A DNA stretch of 64,000 nt from Devosia sp. (GTDB lineage Bacteria > Pseudomonadota > Alphaproteobacteria > Rhizobiales > Devosiaceae). Position 1 is the first letter of the stretch. The number at the start of each line of letters is the position of its first letter. The notes below the pieces were generated by a model. The model saw only the letters and a program-made list of their open reading frames with translations. It did not search any database and was not told the DNA's origin. The stretch is taken from contig JADJPS010000003.1 of NCBI GenBank assembly GCA_016713105.1, positions 248,001 through 312,000 of the forward strand. The letters are read 5' to 3'. The position numbers and the translations under genes are program-made. Of the stretch, positions 1 to 9,140 are shown piece by piece.

Positions 1-3000
1 AAGCGTCGCCGCGCACATCGTTGAAGGTGATCGCAAGGCCGATCGAACGCGCGTTGGTGGTGAAGAGGTTGCCGAAACTGGGGAAGAACAGGTCCTCGAA
101 GTCGGAGGTCTGCAGCTGGAGCCAGAGATTGGGGTTGGTGTAGTTCACTCCGGCAAGATTGACGGGGCCGAGGTCGGCGGTGCCGACATAACGGTAGAGA
201 ACGCCGGCCTTGCCGTTGGCCAGGTCACTGGCGGAGATCTCGACCCAGAGCGGATCACCCAGAGCATCCAGGTCGCCCAGATCGATCTCGGAATATGCGG
301 TGAGCTGGTATTTCGGCAACTCGTCAGGATCGTCCGGAGGCGAGGACGGACCGTTGTAGCGGTAGTACTTGCCGTCGGCGCCCTTGATCAGATCGCCGCG
401 AACGATATCGATCGGGTCATTCGGCTGATGCGGGTCGGCCATGTCGAGTTCGGCCGATGCGGCAGTCAGGCTGATCCGGACGACATCGCCCTGCTTGACC
501 GTTCTGACGCCCGATTGGGTTGTGTAGTCGTATCCCGTCAGGCCCAGTCGGTCGGCGGCGTTGCCGAGCAGTTGCTGGACAGCATCGATCGTGTTTTCGG
601 GAACGGTAGTCGAGACCACCGAGATGTCGGCCGACAACCAGCTGTCATTGGTGGCGGAGACTTCCAGGCTGCCTCCGGCTTCGACATGGCGCGCCGGCTG
701 GCCCGAATTGTCGACATAGGCCTCGGCACTGCCATTGACCTTGTTGCTGGCGAGAATGACCGCGGCCGATTTGCCTTCGGCGGCGAACTCGCTCGCAACG
801 GCGAAATCGTTCTCCCATTCCATCGCCGCCTCGGCGCCATTGGTGGCGTCGATCGAGACGGTGTTGAGGGCAGTAATCGCTATGTCGCCCTCAACGTCGA
901 TACGGGAATCGGTGATGTAGGCTCTGGTGTTGACGCCAACATCGGCCTGGAGCACGGCATCGGTAACCTGATCGGTACCGATCAGAGTCTCGACCGCATC
1001 GAAGAGCAGATTGAGCGGCTTGTAGCCCACGGCGTTGAAGGCGAGGACGACGACATTGACGCTGCCCGAGCCGCCGGCCTGGCTCAGCGCCACTGCCTCG
1101 ATGCCGGACGTACTCTCGGCCGAGACGGTGAGACCACCTGTGTCGGACGTGACCACGCTGTCATGGATGAACGCGTCTGCCCCGCCCTGGATATTGTTGG
1201 TGACCGAGATGACGCCCGTGCCATCCCAGGTATCGATGGTGCTGGTATCGGCGGCGCGGATGGTGCCGGTCTGCAGCGCAGTGACGCCGATGTCGCCGTC
1301 CGCCGTCACTTCGGCTCCAGAGATCTCCGCCGAGACGACGCTGTTGATGGTGTTGCGATCAAAGATGCCCGAGGTGGCCGTGGCATTGCCCATGACCTGC
1401 TTGGCGGTCATGCCGATGGCCAGCAACCCGGCCTTGATGATCATCGGGGGAATCAGGCTGTCGGTGGTCAGCCGCTTCCACAGGCCGAGGTCCGTGTAGT
1501 TCGCAGTGCCCAGATTGACCGCATCGCCAGGCACGGAGCCATCCGGCCCCATCCACTGGTAGACGACCAGCGGGTTATCGTCGTCCTCGAGCGCGGGGAC
1601 CCGCACCTTGTCGCCGAACTTCAGCAGCGCGTTCCCGGAGGAACTGGTGAAGTCGTAGTCGTTGATGACGTTGCCGATGATCTTGTCGGCAATGTTGACG
1701 CCATTGGTGTTGTCCAGTTCCGACGAGACGCCCAGACCCGTCGTAGCTTCGATGGCGGCATCATTCTGCGCGGCCACCGACACGGTATCGGCGTCGATCG
1801 AACCGCCAGAGACCTTGGCGGTGGCGGCGCTGCTGATCTTGTTGCCGGAGATGACGGCGGCATAGACGCCGGTCTCGCCATCGAACAGCGCCGTGATCGA
1901 ACCCGAGGCCTCGTTGTCGATGGTCGAGGTGATGACGGAGGTGTTGAGGGCCGACAGCCCGACCGCGCCGCCGGCAATGACGTCGCTGTCGGTGATCGAA
2001 GCCTCGACCGTGAAGGGATTCTCGTGCCGCAACGAGATATCGCTCTCGCCGGCAGGTTCGGCAACGTTGTCGACGATGTCGCCGAGCAAGGTCTCAAGCG
2101 TGTTGAACAGCAGGTTGCCCCGCTCCCAACCGATGGTGTTGTTGGCGATCTGGAACGCGGCGGCACCGCCGCCGCTGGCCGTGGCGGTGGTGTTGCTCTC
2201 GGCGACGATGCGTGCGTCGTTGAGCGCCCCCAAGACGACATCGCCATCGACATTGACGGTGCTGTCGATGATCCTGGCCGAAGTCTCGCCTTGGATCAGA
2301 TTGGTAGCGATGATGGCGCTGCGCGCGCCGGTGCTCTCGCCGCTGGTGACGAATGTCAGGAAGGCCATGAACTTGCCGGTGAAGGCCTTCTTGAGCAGCG
2401 TATCCTGATTGAACGGGCCACCGCCCTGCGCCTCGTTGTAGACGTCCGAGAGCGCGCCGATATAGGCAGTCGAATCCGCAGTGACGATCAGGGAGTCCGC
2501 GGTGATGTCCGCGTCCCGGATCAGTGCTTCCGCGCCGCCCCGGACGTCGTTGAAGACCAGCGACATGCCCATTGCCGCGCCGCTCGACGAGCGCAGGTTG
2601 GTGCCCTCGAGCACGGCCGTGTAGTCGAGTTCGGCCTTCCAGAAGTTGACGTCGCCGAAATCCTGTGTGCTCAAATCGACCGGACCGGCCAGCGTGGGGC
2701 CCATGTAGGTGTAGACGCTGCCCGGCGTGCCGAGGATTTCGTCCCAGTCCGCGTCCACGGCGAAGACCGTGTTGGCAGCCTGCTTGTCGAAGTCGATGGT
2801 CCGCAGGCCCGCGCCAACGTACTTGTAGAGCTTGCCGGTCTCTCCGCCGCGCGCCAGAAGCACGATGTCGCCGGTGTTGACAGTGATGATATCGCTCTTG
2901 CCGGCCGTCTGTACGTCATAGTCGAGCCCGACCTTGGCCCCGAAAGCGAGGCCGTCCGGCGCGCCCTGGGTGAGCCGGACGTCGGCCTCCATGTTCTCGA

Positions 3001-6000
3001 ACTCGCGCGCCACGGCATGCAGCCCGCCATCGCTGGCGGCGACCGCGCTCGAGGTGATCTTGACGTTGGACTGGATGGTCTGTTCGTCCGAGGCGGATAC
3101 CTCTACCGCTCCCACCGCCGTCAGCTTCTTGGGAGCGTCCGACGTCCCGCCGTCGATGGTGGCGACGGCCGATCGGCTCATCTGGTTACTGGACAGTACG
3201 GCGCTGACAGCCTTGGCGCTGATGCCGATCGTGCCGGTCGCGTTGACCCGGCTCACATTGGATACAGTGGTATTGGCGAGGCCTCGAGCAGTCGCCGAGA
3301 CGAGGACTGCCCCACCGACGACGAGAGTCGTGTCGTCGATGCTTGCGGTAATGTCGGCCGGATGTTCGTCGGTCCAGAAATCCGTGCCGAGCAGGGCGTC
3401 GAAGGTGGCAGCGGCGATATTGGTGACGGTGAACCCGACAATGTTGAGCGCGGCGAGACCGCTCACCGCAGTGGCCGAGCCCAGGCCGATCGGCGACCCT
3501 ACGCCACGGCCGTCGATGTTGAGGAAGATGGTGGCGTCGAGCGCACTGTCGTCCGTCGCCGTGACGACCAGATCGGAGGCCACTCCAAGCGTATCGATGC
3601 TGCCGCCGGAGATCATGGCGGACGTCCCGCCATTCAGCACGTTGGCCACAAGAATACCGGCCGCGACGGTCGGTCCATCGACGACCACGCCCTCGTCGGG
3701 CGGCGTGTCGCCAGCGGGGGGGATGCTGTTGGCATAGGCTGTGAGACGGATTTCGTTGCCGGCGGTAACCGACACCGTGCCATCGCTCTCCACGCCGGTC
3801 AGCGACAGGGTCGCGCCAATGCTGCGGTTGACGTCGTTGATGGCAGTGGCGCGGGCAATCTGGTAGCCGGGCGAGTTGGCGTTCGGTTCGCCATCGTGAT
3901 TGGGAGCGAACGGCAAGGCGTAGGCGGTGAACGCCGAAGCGTCCGACGCACCTACCGCCAGTCCGCCGGTGCCGACATCGATGGTGCTGCGATCGATCCC
4001 CGCGGCGGTGCTGCCGGTGGCGGTGTTCTTCGCCTCGAGGCTGACCGCCCGATAGATGGTATTGGACTCGGCCTCGACACTGAGCTCGTTGGCGAGGACG
4101 GTGACGCCTCGAATCTGGGCTGTAGCGGTCTCGCTGAGCGTGTTGCCGGCCGAGCCGACGGCGGAGGACAATATCTCGTTGCCGACCCTGCCATAGTTGC
4201 GGGCCAGCAGCTTGACCGAGCCATCGGCATCAATGGCGGTCGGATGGGCGGCGTTGACCGTCCCTGCCCCGCTGGCCCCAACCAGGACCTGGGTCGTGCG
4301 GCTCACCGACAGGTTCGAATCGAGGGCCGAGAACACCGCGATATTGGCGATCCCGCCAAGCAGCGGCAGGCTCTCGTCGGTAACGAGGCGGACCTCAACC
4401 CGGCTGAGATCCTCGGCCGCCAGCAAGATGCTGCCGCTGCCGCCGTTCTGAACCAGGTCGACGTCGTCGTCGACGGTCACGGTGGTGGTGTTGACCGCCG
4501 TGATGTTGGACTGCATCCGGGACGTGTCGAAGCTGACGATATTCTTGGCAGCGGTGAACAGGTCTTCGGAACTGATGCTGCCCTTGGAAAGCCCGTCATA
4601 GAGCGTCTGCAGATCCGGCAGCCCGGACGTGTTCACGTCGGCGTCGAACAAGCCCAGGATCGCCGGCAGCGCCACCTTGGTGAGGGCGATGTCGACGTCG
4701 ACCGCGGTCGTCGCCTTGACGGTGATGGCACCGCCTGTGATCGCTCCAGTCGAAGCGATGGAGATCGTCGACGAGGTGGTCGGCGAGACACTCAGATTGC
4801 GCAGCGCCGCGTTGGCGTCACCGCGCATGGTCATGCGGTTGACCGCGAGCGTGTTGAGATTGACTGCACCGACCGACGTCAGCGATCCAGCGAGCGAAAT
4901 GCTGGCGGTTGCCGTCGGAGCAACGGTGACGCTACTGGCGGAGCCGAGAACCGGGGTGTCCGAGAAGGCCAGCCCCTTGATGTGGATCGACCCTGCCGAG
5001 ATCGCACCCGACGTCCCGATCTCGACCGATTCGGCGCTCAGGCCGAGCGAGCCGGTCATGTTCAGCGCCGCATTGGCCACGATCTTGTCGCCGCCATCCA
5101 CCATCAAGGAGAACGACGCATGCGAGGGCAGTGAGGCAACCGTGGTTATGCCGCTGGCGGGGCCCAGATACAGCCAGACAGGAGTGTTGGCGGCGGTATC
5201 GTAGTTGGTGGCATTGATGACCACCCGCAGGTTACCCCCGGAGGCCTGGATGGCAACGTTCTGGCCGGCCGCTTCTGCCGAGCGGTTGACCACCTGAACA
5301 CCGGCGCCGACGGTGAACGGCTCCATGTTCTCGAAGGCATATTGACTGCCGTTGGAGAGCGTCACCTGTCCCGAGCCGCCGGCTCCGAGCGAGGCCGTGG
5401 ACGCACTCAGCCCTCCCGAATACGCGACTGTGTCGGTTCCGCCCAGTCCGCCATCGATGACGCCGGAGACGCCGCCGCTCGCCCCGATGGTGAAGGTGTC
5501 GTTGTTGCCGTGCCCACCGCGCAGGTTCTCCACATTGGAGAAGCTGAGGGTTCCGACAGCGCCCGAGTTCAGTCCGCCGACCGTCCAGGTCGTTGCGGAA
5601 GACGAGTCGAACACGACGCGATCGGCTCCGTCGCCGCCATCGAAGGAGATGGTCGGCAGGGCAACGGCACCGAACGAGTCGACATCGACGGTCAGCGTGT
5701 CGTTGCCGGCATTGCCGGCAATGGCAATTGACGTAATGGTGTCGGCGTCGCCGAAGGCCAGCACCCGCCCACCGTCGGTCTGATCGATGATCTGAACGCG
5801 TTTGACTGTGACCGTCTCGGTCTCGGTGCGCACGATATCGTCGAGCAGGCGCACCAGCAGTTGGTGTTCGGCCTCCGGCAGGTCGGTGCCGAGGCTCACG
5901 TTGAGATCGGCATTGAGCAGCAGGCGCGGCTCGAGTGGATCGAAGATCAGCCGGACCCGGTCCTCAAGTTCGCGCCGGGTGCGTGAGCCGCGGGACAATC

Positions 6001-6100
6001 GCGCCAACTGCCGGCGCAGGGTCGAGACGAGCTTTTCGCGCCTCGGCGAAGCGGGCGGCCCAAAGATGCCCTCGGACTTGAACGGATAAGCCACTTTCAC
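1..6100 (-). CDS. Giant LEPR-XLL domain surface protein (filamentous adhesin-like), partial
   Basis: The minus strand is open from a GTG at 6098-6100 to the left edge, so at least 2,033 codons are present and the C terminus is missing. An in-frame TAG lies two codons upstream, so the start is this GTG or the GTG at 6092-6094, which has an AGGGGG just before it. The N terminus is basic, followed by an LEPRLLL-NAD motif near residues 56-65, the hallmark of LEPR-XLL proteins, which are very large secreted or surface proteins. RTX-like Gly/Asp-rich stretches follow (about 5,480-5,680), then long beta-type repeats rich in Ala, Thr, Ser, Asn, Asp and Val with almost no Cys. A block of the type YxYxGP...DL...W recurs near 2,650-2,720, 1,460-1,565 and 97-205. 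A surface adhesin or matrix role is inferred. A 1,568-codon plus-strand frame over it (428-5134) is its antisense shadow. Confidence 0.85.
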   Translation of the reverse strand, partial: MKVAYPFKSEGIFGPPASPRREKLVSTLRRQLARLSRGSRTRRELEDRVRLIFDPLEPRLLLNADLNVSLGTDLPEAEHQLLVRLLDDIVRTETETVTVKRVQIIDQTDGGRVLAFGDADTITSIAIAGNAGNDTLTVDVDSFGAVALPTISFDGGDGADRVVFDSSSATTWTVGGLNSGAVGTLSFSNVENLRGGHGNNDTFTIGASGGVSGVIDGGLGGTDTVAYSGGLSASTASLGAGGSGQVTLSNGSQYAFENMEPFTVGAGVQVVNRSAEAAGQNVAIQASGGNLRVVINATNYDTAANTPVWLYLGPASGITTVASLPSHASFSLMVDGGDKIVANAALNMTGSLGLSAESVEIGTSGAISAGSIHIKGLAFSDTPVLGSASSVTVAPTATASISLAGSLTSVGAVNLNTLAVNRMTMRGDANAALRNLSVSPTTSSTISIASTGAITGGAITVKATTAVDVDIALTKVALPAILGLFDADVNTSGLPDLQTLYDGLSKGSISSEDLFTAAKNIVSFDTSRMQSNITAVNTTTVTVDDDVDLVQNGGSGSILLAAEDLSRVEVRLVTDESLPLLGGIANIAVFSALDSNLSVSRTTQVLVGASGAGTVNAAHPTAIDADGSVKLLARNYGRVGNEILSSAVGSAGNTLSETATAQIRGVTVLANELSVEAESNTIYRAVSLEAKNTATGSTAAGIDRSTIDVGTGGLAVGASDASAFTAYALPFAPNHDGEPNANSPGYQIARATAINDVNRSIGATLSLTGVESDGTVSVTAGNEIRLTAYANSIPPAGDTPPDEGVVVDGPTVAAGILVANVLNGGTSAMISGGSIDTLGVASDLVVTATDDSALDATIFLNIDGRGVGSPIGLGSATAVSGLAALNIVGFTVTNIAAATFDALLGTDFWTDEHPADITASIDDTTLVVGGAVLVSATARGLANTTVSNVSRVNATGTIGISAKAVSAVLSSNQMSRSAVATIDGGTSDAPKKLTAVGAVEVSASDEQTIQSNVKITSSAVAASDGGLHAVAREFENMEADVRLTQGAPDGLAFGAKVGLDYDVQTAGKSDIITVNTGDIVLLARGGETGKLYKYVGAGLRTIDFDKQAANTVFAVDADWDEILGTPGSVYTYMGPTLAGPVDLSTQDFGDVNFWKAELDYTAVLEGTNLRSSSGAAMGMSLVFNDVRGGAEALIRDADITADSLIVTADSTAYIGALSDVYNEAQGGGPFNQDTLLKKAFTGKFMAFLTFVTSGESTGARSAIIATNLIQGETSARIIDSTVNVDGDVVLGALNDARIVAESNTTATASGGGAAAFQIANNTIGWERGNLLFNTLETLLGDIVDNVAEPAGESDISLRHENPFTVEASITDSDVIAGGAVGLSALNTSVITSTIDNEASGSITALFDGETGVYAAVISGNKISSAATAKVSGGSIDADTVSVAAQNDAAIEATTGLGVSSELDNTNGVNIADKIIGNVINDYDFTSSSGNALLKFGDKVRVPALEDDDNPLVVYQWMGPDGSVPGDAVNLGTANYTDLGLWKRLTTDSLIPPMIIKAGLLAIGMTAKQVMGNATATSGIFDRNTINSVVSAEISGAEVTADGDIGVTALQTGTIRAADTSTIDTWDGTGVISVTNNIQGGADAFIHDSVVTSDTGGLTVSAESTSGIEAVALSQAGGSGSVNVVVLAFNAVGYKPLNLLFDAVETLIGTDQVTDAVLQADVGVNTRAYITDSRIDVEGDIAITALNTVSIDATNGAEAAMEWENDFAVASEFAAEGKSAAVILASNKVNGSAEAYVDNSGQPARHVEAGGSLEVSATNDSWLSADISVVSTTVPENTIDAVQQLLGNAADRLGLTGYDYTTQSGVRTVKQGDVVRISLTAASAELDMADPHQPNDPIDIVRGDLIKGADGKYYRYNGPSSPPDDPDELPKYQLTAYSEIDLGDLDALGDPLWVEISASDLANGKAGVLYRYVGTADLGPVNLAGVNYTNPNLWLQLQTSDFEDLFFPSFGNLFTTNARSIGLAITFNDVRGDA

Positions 6101-6208
6101 CCCCTACCGGCGCTCCCGCAGGTGCGCCCGGTCTCTCAACAGAAAGTCCTGGAACGGCTGACACGGTCCACCGGGCAAGGCCCGGCGGCAGTTGCGCTTG
6201 GCGTTGGC

Positions 6209-6970
6209 CTAGGCCGCAGTCTCCTGAACGGCCGCCGACGACTCCGCTATCGCCGGGCTTATCCTCTCCGCTGTCGCCTGCAGGTTTCGCAGCGACTGAA
6301 GATGAAGGTAGATGAGTTCGAGATCGTCGGCGGCAGACAATGCCGCAAGTTGATCTCCGGAGAGAGCCTTGAGCTTGTCCCGGCTCACCGCCTCGAAGCC
6401 CGACAGGGTCAGGACCTGACCCGAGCGGAGAGTGAACTGGGCCTGCATCGGTTCCAGAAGCGATAACTCACGCAGCCGCTCGGTGAGGGCGCGGGTCCGC
6501 TGGAACTGCACCTGGTAGGCCTGCAGGAAACTCAGGACACCCTGCAGGTACTGGGTCTGGTTGCCATCGACATCGAACAGGCGTTCGCCGCGACCGTTCT
6601 CATTGACGCCCTCAAACGCCTCGTCGACGCAGAGCGTGAAGCTCTGTCCGTCGGGGCTGGACGAAAACACGAACGGGTAGCGGCGCAGAAAGGCGGGAAT
6701 GTACCTTCCCAGCCAGTGGCCCTCGGCGTCGACCAGCAGGTTCTCTCCATCCCGGATGCCAAGCAGCACTGCCGGTACCACCTCCCCCCCCTGCCCGGCG
6801 AAGACGATGGTCAGATCGCTGGCCACCTGGGCGAACTCGGCGGCCATCAGCGGCACCGAGTTGACGGTCGCCGCGAACCCGAAACTCGCACCTGCCTTGA
6901 CGGAAAGATTGCCGTGCCTCTGGCGGGTCACGGGCACGGCGTTGTCATAGATCAAGAGTTGCTTCGACAT
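6209..6970 (-). CDS. SapC family protein
   Basis: This encodes 253 residues. The central motif (a Phe-Ala-Gly turn, then P-A-x-L-G, then Asn-Leu...Asp-x-x-Gly-x-W...YIPAFLRRYPF) is diagnostic of the SapC family, first named from the Campylobacter fetus surface-layer locus. Its biochemical role is not established. No signal peptide or membrane segment is visible. The ATG has a purine-rich AGGGGG just upstream. It lies 108 bases upstream of the giant LEPR-XLL gene on the same strand, so the two are probably co-transcribed, and SapC may help produce, secrete or anchor that protein. The family call is firm; the role is inferred from context. Confidence 0.85.
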   Translation of the reverse strand: MSKQLLIYDNAVPVTRQRHGNLSVKAGASFGFAATVNSVPLMAAEFAQVASDLTIVFAGQGGEVVPAVLLGIRDGENLLVDAEGHWLGRYIPAFLRRYPFVFSSSPDGQSFTLCVDEAFEGVNENGRGERLFDVDGNQTQYLQGVLSFLQAYQVQFQRTRALTERLRELSLLEPMQAQFTLRSGQVLTLSGFEAVSRDKLKALSGDQLAALSAADDLELIYLHLQSLRNLQATAERISPAIAESSAAVQETAA

Positions 6971-7183
6971 TCATCCCCCTGGGGCGTCCACGAGGCGCAA
7001 GCCTCCCCCGGTGGGTGGCGGATTCCGCACCCATTACCAAGTCGTAGACGGCCTTTCGGCAATGATCAATGCGTATTGGTGTACTATGCCTAAGGGAACG
7101 AAGTCATTCCGGGCACAGGACAATTGCCCGCACTGATGCGAAGCGGAAGGGTCAGTCTCCCGCCCGCGGCGAACATGACAATG
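6971..7183. other. Intergenic region between radical SAM gene and sapC
   Basis: This stretch separates the 3' end of the radical SAM gene from the sapC start on the same strand. It should carry the promoter of the sapC/adhesin pair, but I could not identify convincing -35/-10 elements or a terminator. Confidence 0.4.
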
Positions 7184-8110
7184 TCAAGACGTGGGCGCCA
7201 AAATCCGCCCGTCCGCGAGGATCGGCTGCAACACGTCTTTGTGATCGCCGAAGCGCTCAACGTAGGCCGAGGTGAGCCCCAGGCATTGCTTGGAGCGGCA
7301 CTGCTGGCGATGGGGACACTGGTAGAAGCCGTTCCGATCGAACTCGACCCAGAAGTCGGTATCAATCACGAGTTGTGGCTGGCCATTCTCCAGTCGATGC
7401 GCGTCCCTGCCCAGCAGGCACTCCGGAACGTTCTTGATCTCCACCGCGATGCCTCGGTCGTCGGCGCGACGGCAGGCCTCGGCGAGGTAAGGAACGATTC
7501 GCCGGTAGTCGGCCAGCAGGGCCTTGTCGTCGTGTTCGGTCATCGGGAAGTAGTGCCAGAACTCCATCTGGGTGAGCGCCCCGACCGGCGTGAGTGCATC
7601 GACGACTGCAGGCAGCAGCCGATAGCTGCGCTCGGTCACGACCGTATTGGTGATCACAGCGGTGCCTGGAATGTCGGAGAGAATCTCGAGCCCGCGCATC
7701 ATCTTGGCGAAGGAGTTGGGAATGCAGGTTATCTCGTCGTGGGTGGCAGCGTCGGCGCCGGCAACGGAGACGAAGAACTCATCCACCCCGGCATCGACCA
7801 GTTCCTGAGCATAACTGCCCCGGGCGAGGTGCATGCCATGCGTCTGGATGCGGACATGTTCGAATCCGGCGGCACGCGCCTTGCGCGCCAGTTCGGGGAG
7901 ATCGCGGCGGAGGGTGATCTCGGAGCCGGTGAGGATGAGACCGGCCCAACGGCGCTCGCTGCGATTGATGGCCAGCACGCCCTCGAACTGCTCGTCCGAG
8001 ACCGGGGTCAGCCGGTCCATCGTTCCCTCGATCATGCAGTGGACGCAGCGCAGGTTGCAGCGAAACTCCATGGTGAGCGAGACGTAGCGGCTGTGGTCGT
8101 ACCGTCCCAT
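7184..8110 (-). CDS. Radical SAM protein with C-terminal Cys cluster
   Basis: The 308-residue product has the radical SAM signature CNLRCVHC (Cys18, Cys22, Cys25), which binds a 4Fe-4S cluster and SAM. A second Cys group near residues 265, 271 and 276 (C-P-H-R-Q-Q-C...C) resembles a short SPASM-type auxiliary cluster, as in enzymes that modify peptides or cofactors. The start is the ATG at 8108-8110, preceded by GGAG; a longer frame continues to 8296 but its upstream part is not protein-like. The next gene upstream, 82 bases away on the same strand, is an unrecognised 267-residue protein and may be its partner. No small Cys- or Lys-rich precursor peptide gene is evident nearby, so the substrate is unknown. 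Confidence 0.85.
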   Translation of the reverse strand: MGRYDHSRYVSLTMEFRCNLRCVHCMIEGTMDRLTPVSDEQFEGVLAINRSERRWAGLILTGSEITLRRDLPELARKARAAGFEHVRIQTHGMHLARGSYAQELVDAGVDEFFVSVAGADAATHDEITCIPNSFAKMMRGLEILSDIPGTAVITNTVVTERSYRLLPAVVDALTPVGALTQMEFWHYFPMTEHDDKALLADYRRIVPYLAEACRRADDRGIAVEIKNVPECLLGRDAHRLENGQPQLVIDTDFWVEFDRNGFYQCPHRQQCRSKQCLGLTSAYVERFGDHKDVLQPILADGRILAPTS

Positions 8111-8192
8111 GCAGTCTCCTTTCGCCACACGGATGGTGCGGCAGACGTTTCCCGCTAGCTTAGGCCTGCCCTCACCAAAACCAAGGGAATTG

Positions 8193-8996
8193 TCACGGCA
8201 TGGCCGCCTCGTTGGCCATGGCCCCGAAGTACACGGTCGCAAACGCTTCGCCGCCGCGCCCACGACCTGCCGAGATGTGTCCCAGGACGGGATCACCGAA
8301 CCTTCTCAGGCCTGCCACGAGGTCCGGCTCCGGTATGCCAAATCCCGCTGCCAGCCGATGCAGCGCCGCACCGTGTTCGGCAAGCCGGGTGCCCGCACCA
8401 TAAATGTTGACATCGATCGATCTTCGAGAGGTCCCCAGATCGACGACCTCCATGGTGGGGAAACCGTAGTCGGGGGCCGTCGGCGCTGCCCCAGCGAGCA
8501 CGGATTCGAGGAAGTCGAACGGCACTGCGCCCACATCAAGTGCACGGGCGACCTCACGGATCGACGATGTGTCCCGCGCTGTCGGCAAGTCGCGATAGAC
8601 CGAGAAGGTAGCGCGGTTGCCGGGAAGCCATTTGGCCGCGAAGAACACCGTGTCCTGCGGCAACCCCGGCGGAGCGGCCACCCCGATGCGGAACTCGAGA
8701 TAGAGCTTGAATGCGAAGGCCCGATCCCGTTCGGCCCCGAAGTGAACCGTTTCGGCGTGGTCGACCATGTCCACGAGCGGCTCTGTGTCCTCGGGTGGCA
8801 GGCCAAGCTGCCGGGCGATCGACCGGAGACGCGCCCTGCGGTCGGGATCCAGGCTCCTTGCGACCAGGCTCATCAGCATCCGCTCGGCGATCAGCCGCCC
8901 CGGCGAGATCTTCACCGAGCGCTCCTCGATGAATGGGAAAGACAGGGTCGCGACAGCTCGCCTGAGTTCATCCTCGCCGAGACCTTGTGGAAGCAT
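8193..8996 (-). CDS. Uncharacterised protein paired with radical SAM protein
   Basis: The 267-residue protein has a good ribosome-binding site (GGAGG, 8 bases before ATG). I do not recognise the family. It shows no signal peptide, membrane span or classical nucleotide-binding motif. Conserved-looking features are a FGAERDRAFAFKLYLEFR stretch near residue 85-105, an Ile-Asp-Val-Asn-Ile-Tyr segment near 190, and a Gly-His-Ile-Ser-Ala-Gly-Arg turn near 245. Alternating beta-like segments in the second half suggest a soluble enzyme or binding protein. A distant resemblance to barrel-shaped aromatic prenyltransferases crossed my mind but is not supportable by eye. It probably shares a transcript with the radical SAM gene downstream. 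Confidence 0.6.
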   Translation of the reverse strand: MLPQGLGEDELRRAVATLSFPFIEERSVKISPGRLIAERMLMSLVARSLDPDRRARLRSIARQLGLPPEDTEPLVDMVDHAETVHFGAERDRAFAFKLYLEFRIGVAAPPGLPQDTVFFAAKWLPGNRATFSVYRDLPTARDTSSIREVARALDVGAVPFDFLESVLAGAAPTAPDYGFPTMEVVDLGTSRRSIDVNIYGAGTRLAEHGAALHRLAAGFGIPEPDLVAGLRRFGDPVLGHISAGRGRGGEAFATVYFGAMANEAAMP

Positions 8997-9140
8997 CGGT
9001 CAGTCCTCCGAGGTCGCCATCCCGCCGTCAGTGTAGCCGAAAGCGGCAATCCGGCCACCAGCATCACGAACCGGCGCAGCACATGTCGAAGTGGCCAACG
9101 CCCGTTCGTCTATGCTGGGTTGCAGATGAAGGAGCAGGGG

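Noticed and set aside
428..5134. 1,568-codon plus-strand open frame
   Set aside because: It is codon-aligned antisense of the LEPR-XLL gene. Its product is Arg/Asp/Gly-rich with no recognisable domain, while the minus strand gives a clear family motif.
8109..9140. N-terminal extension of the MFS transporter
   Set aside because: It is antisense to the 267-residue gene. The real start at 9141 has AAGGAG and is followed directly by the first membrane span.
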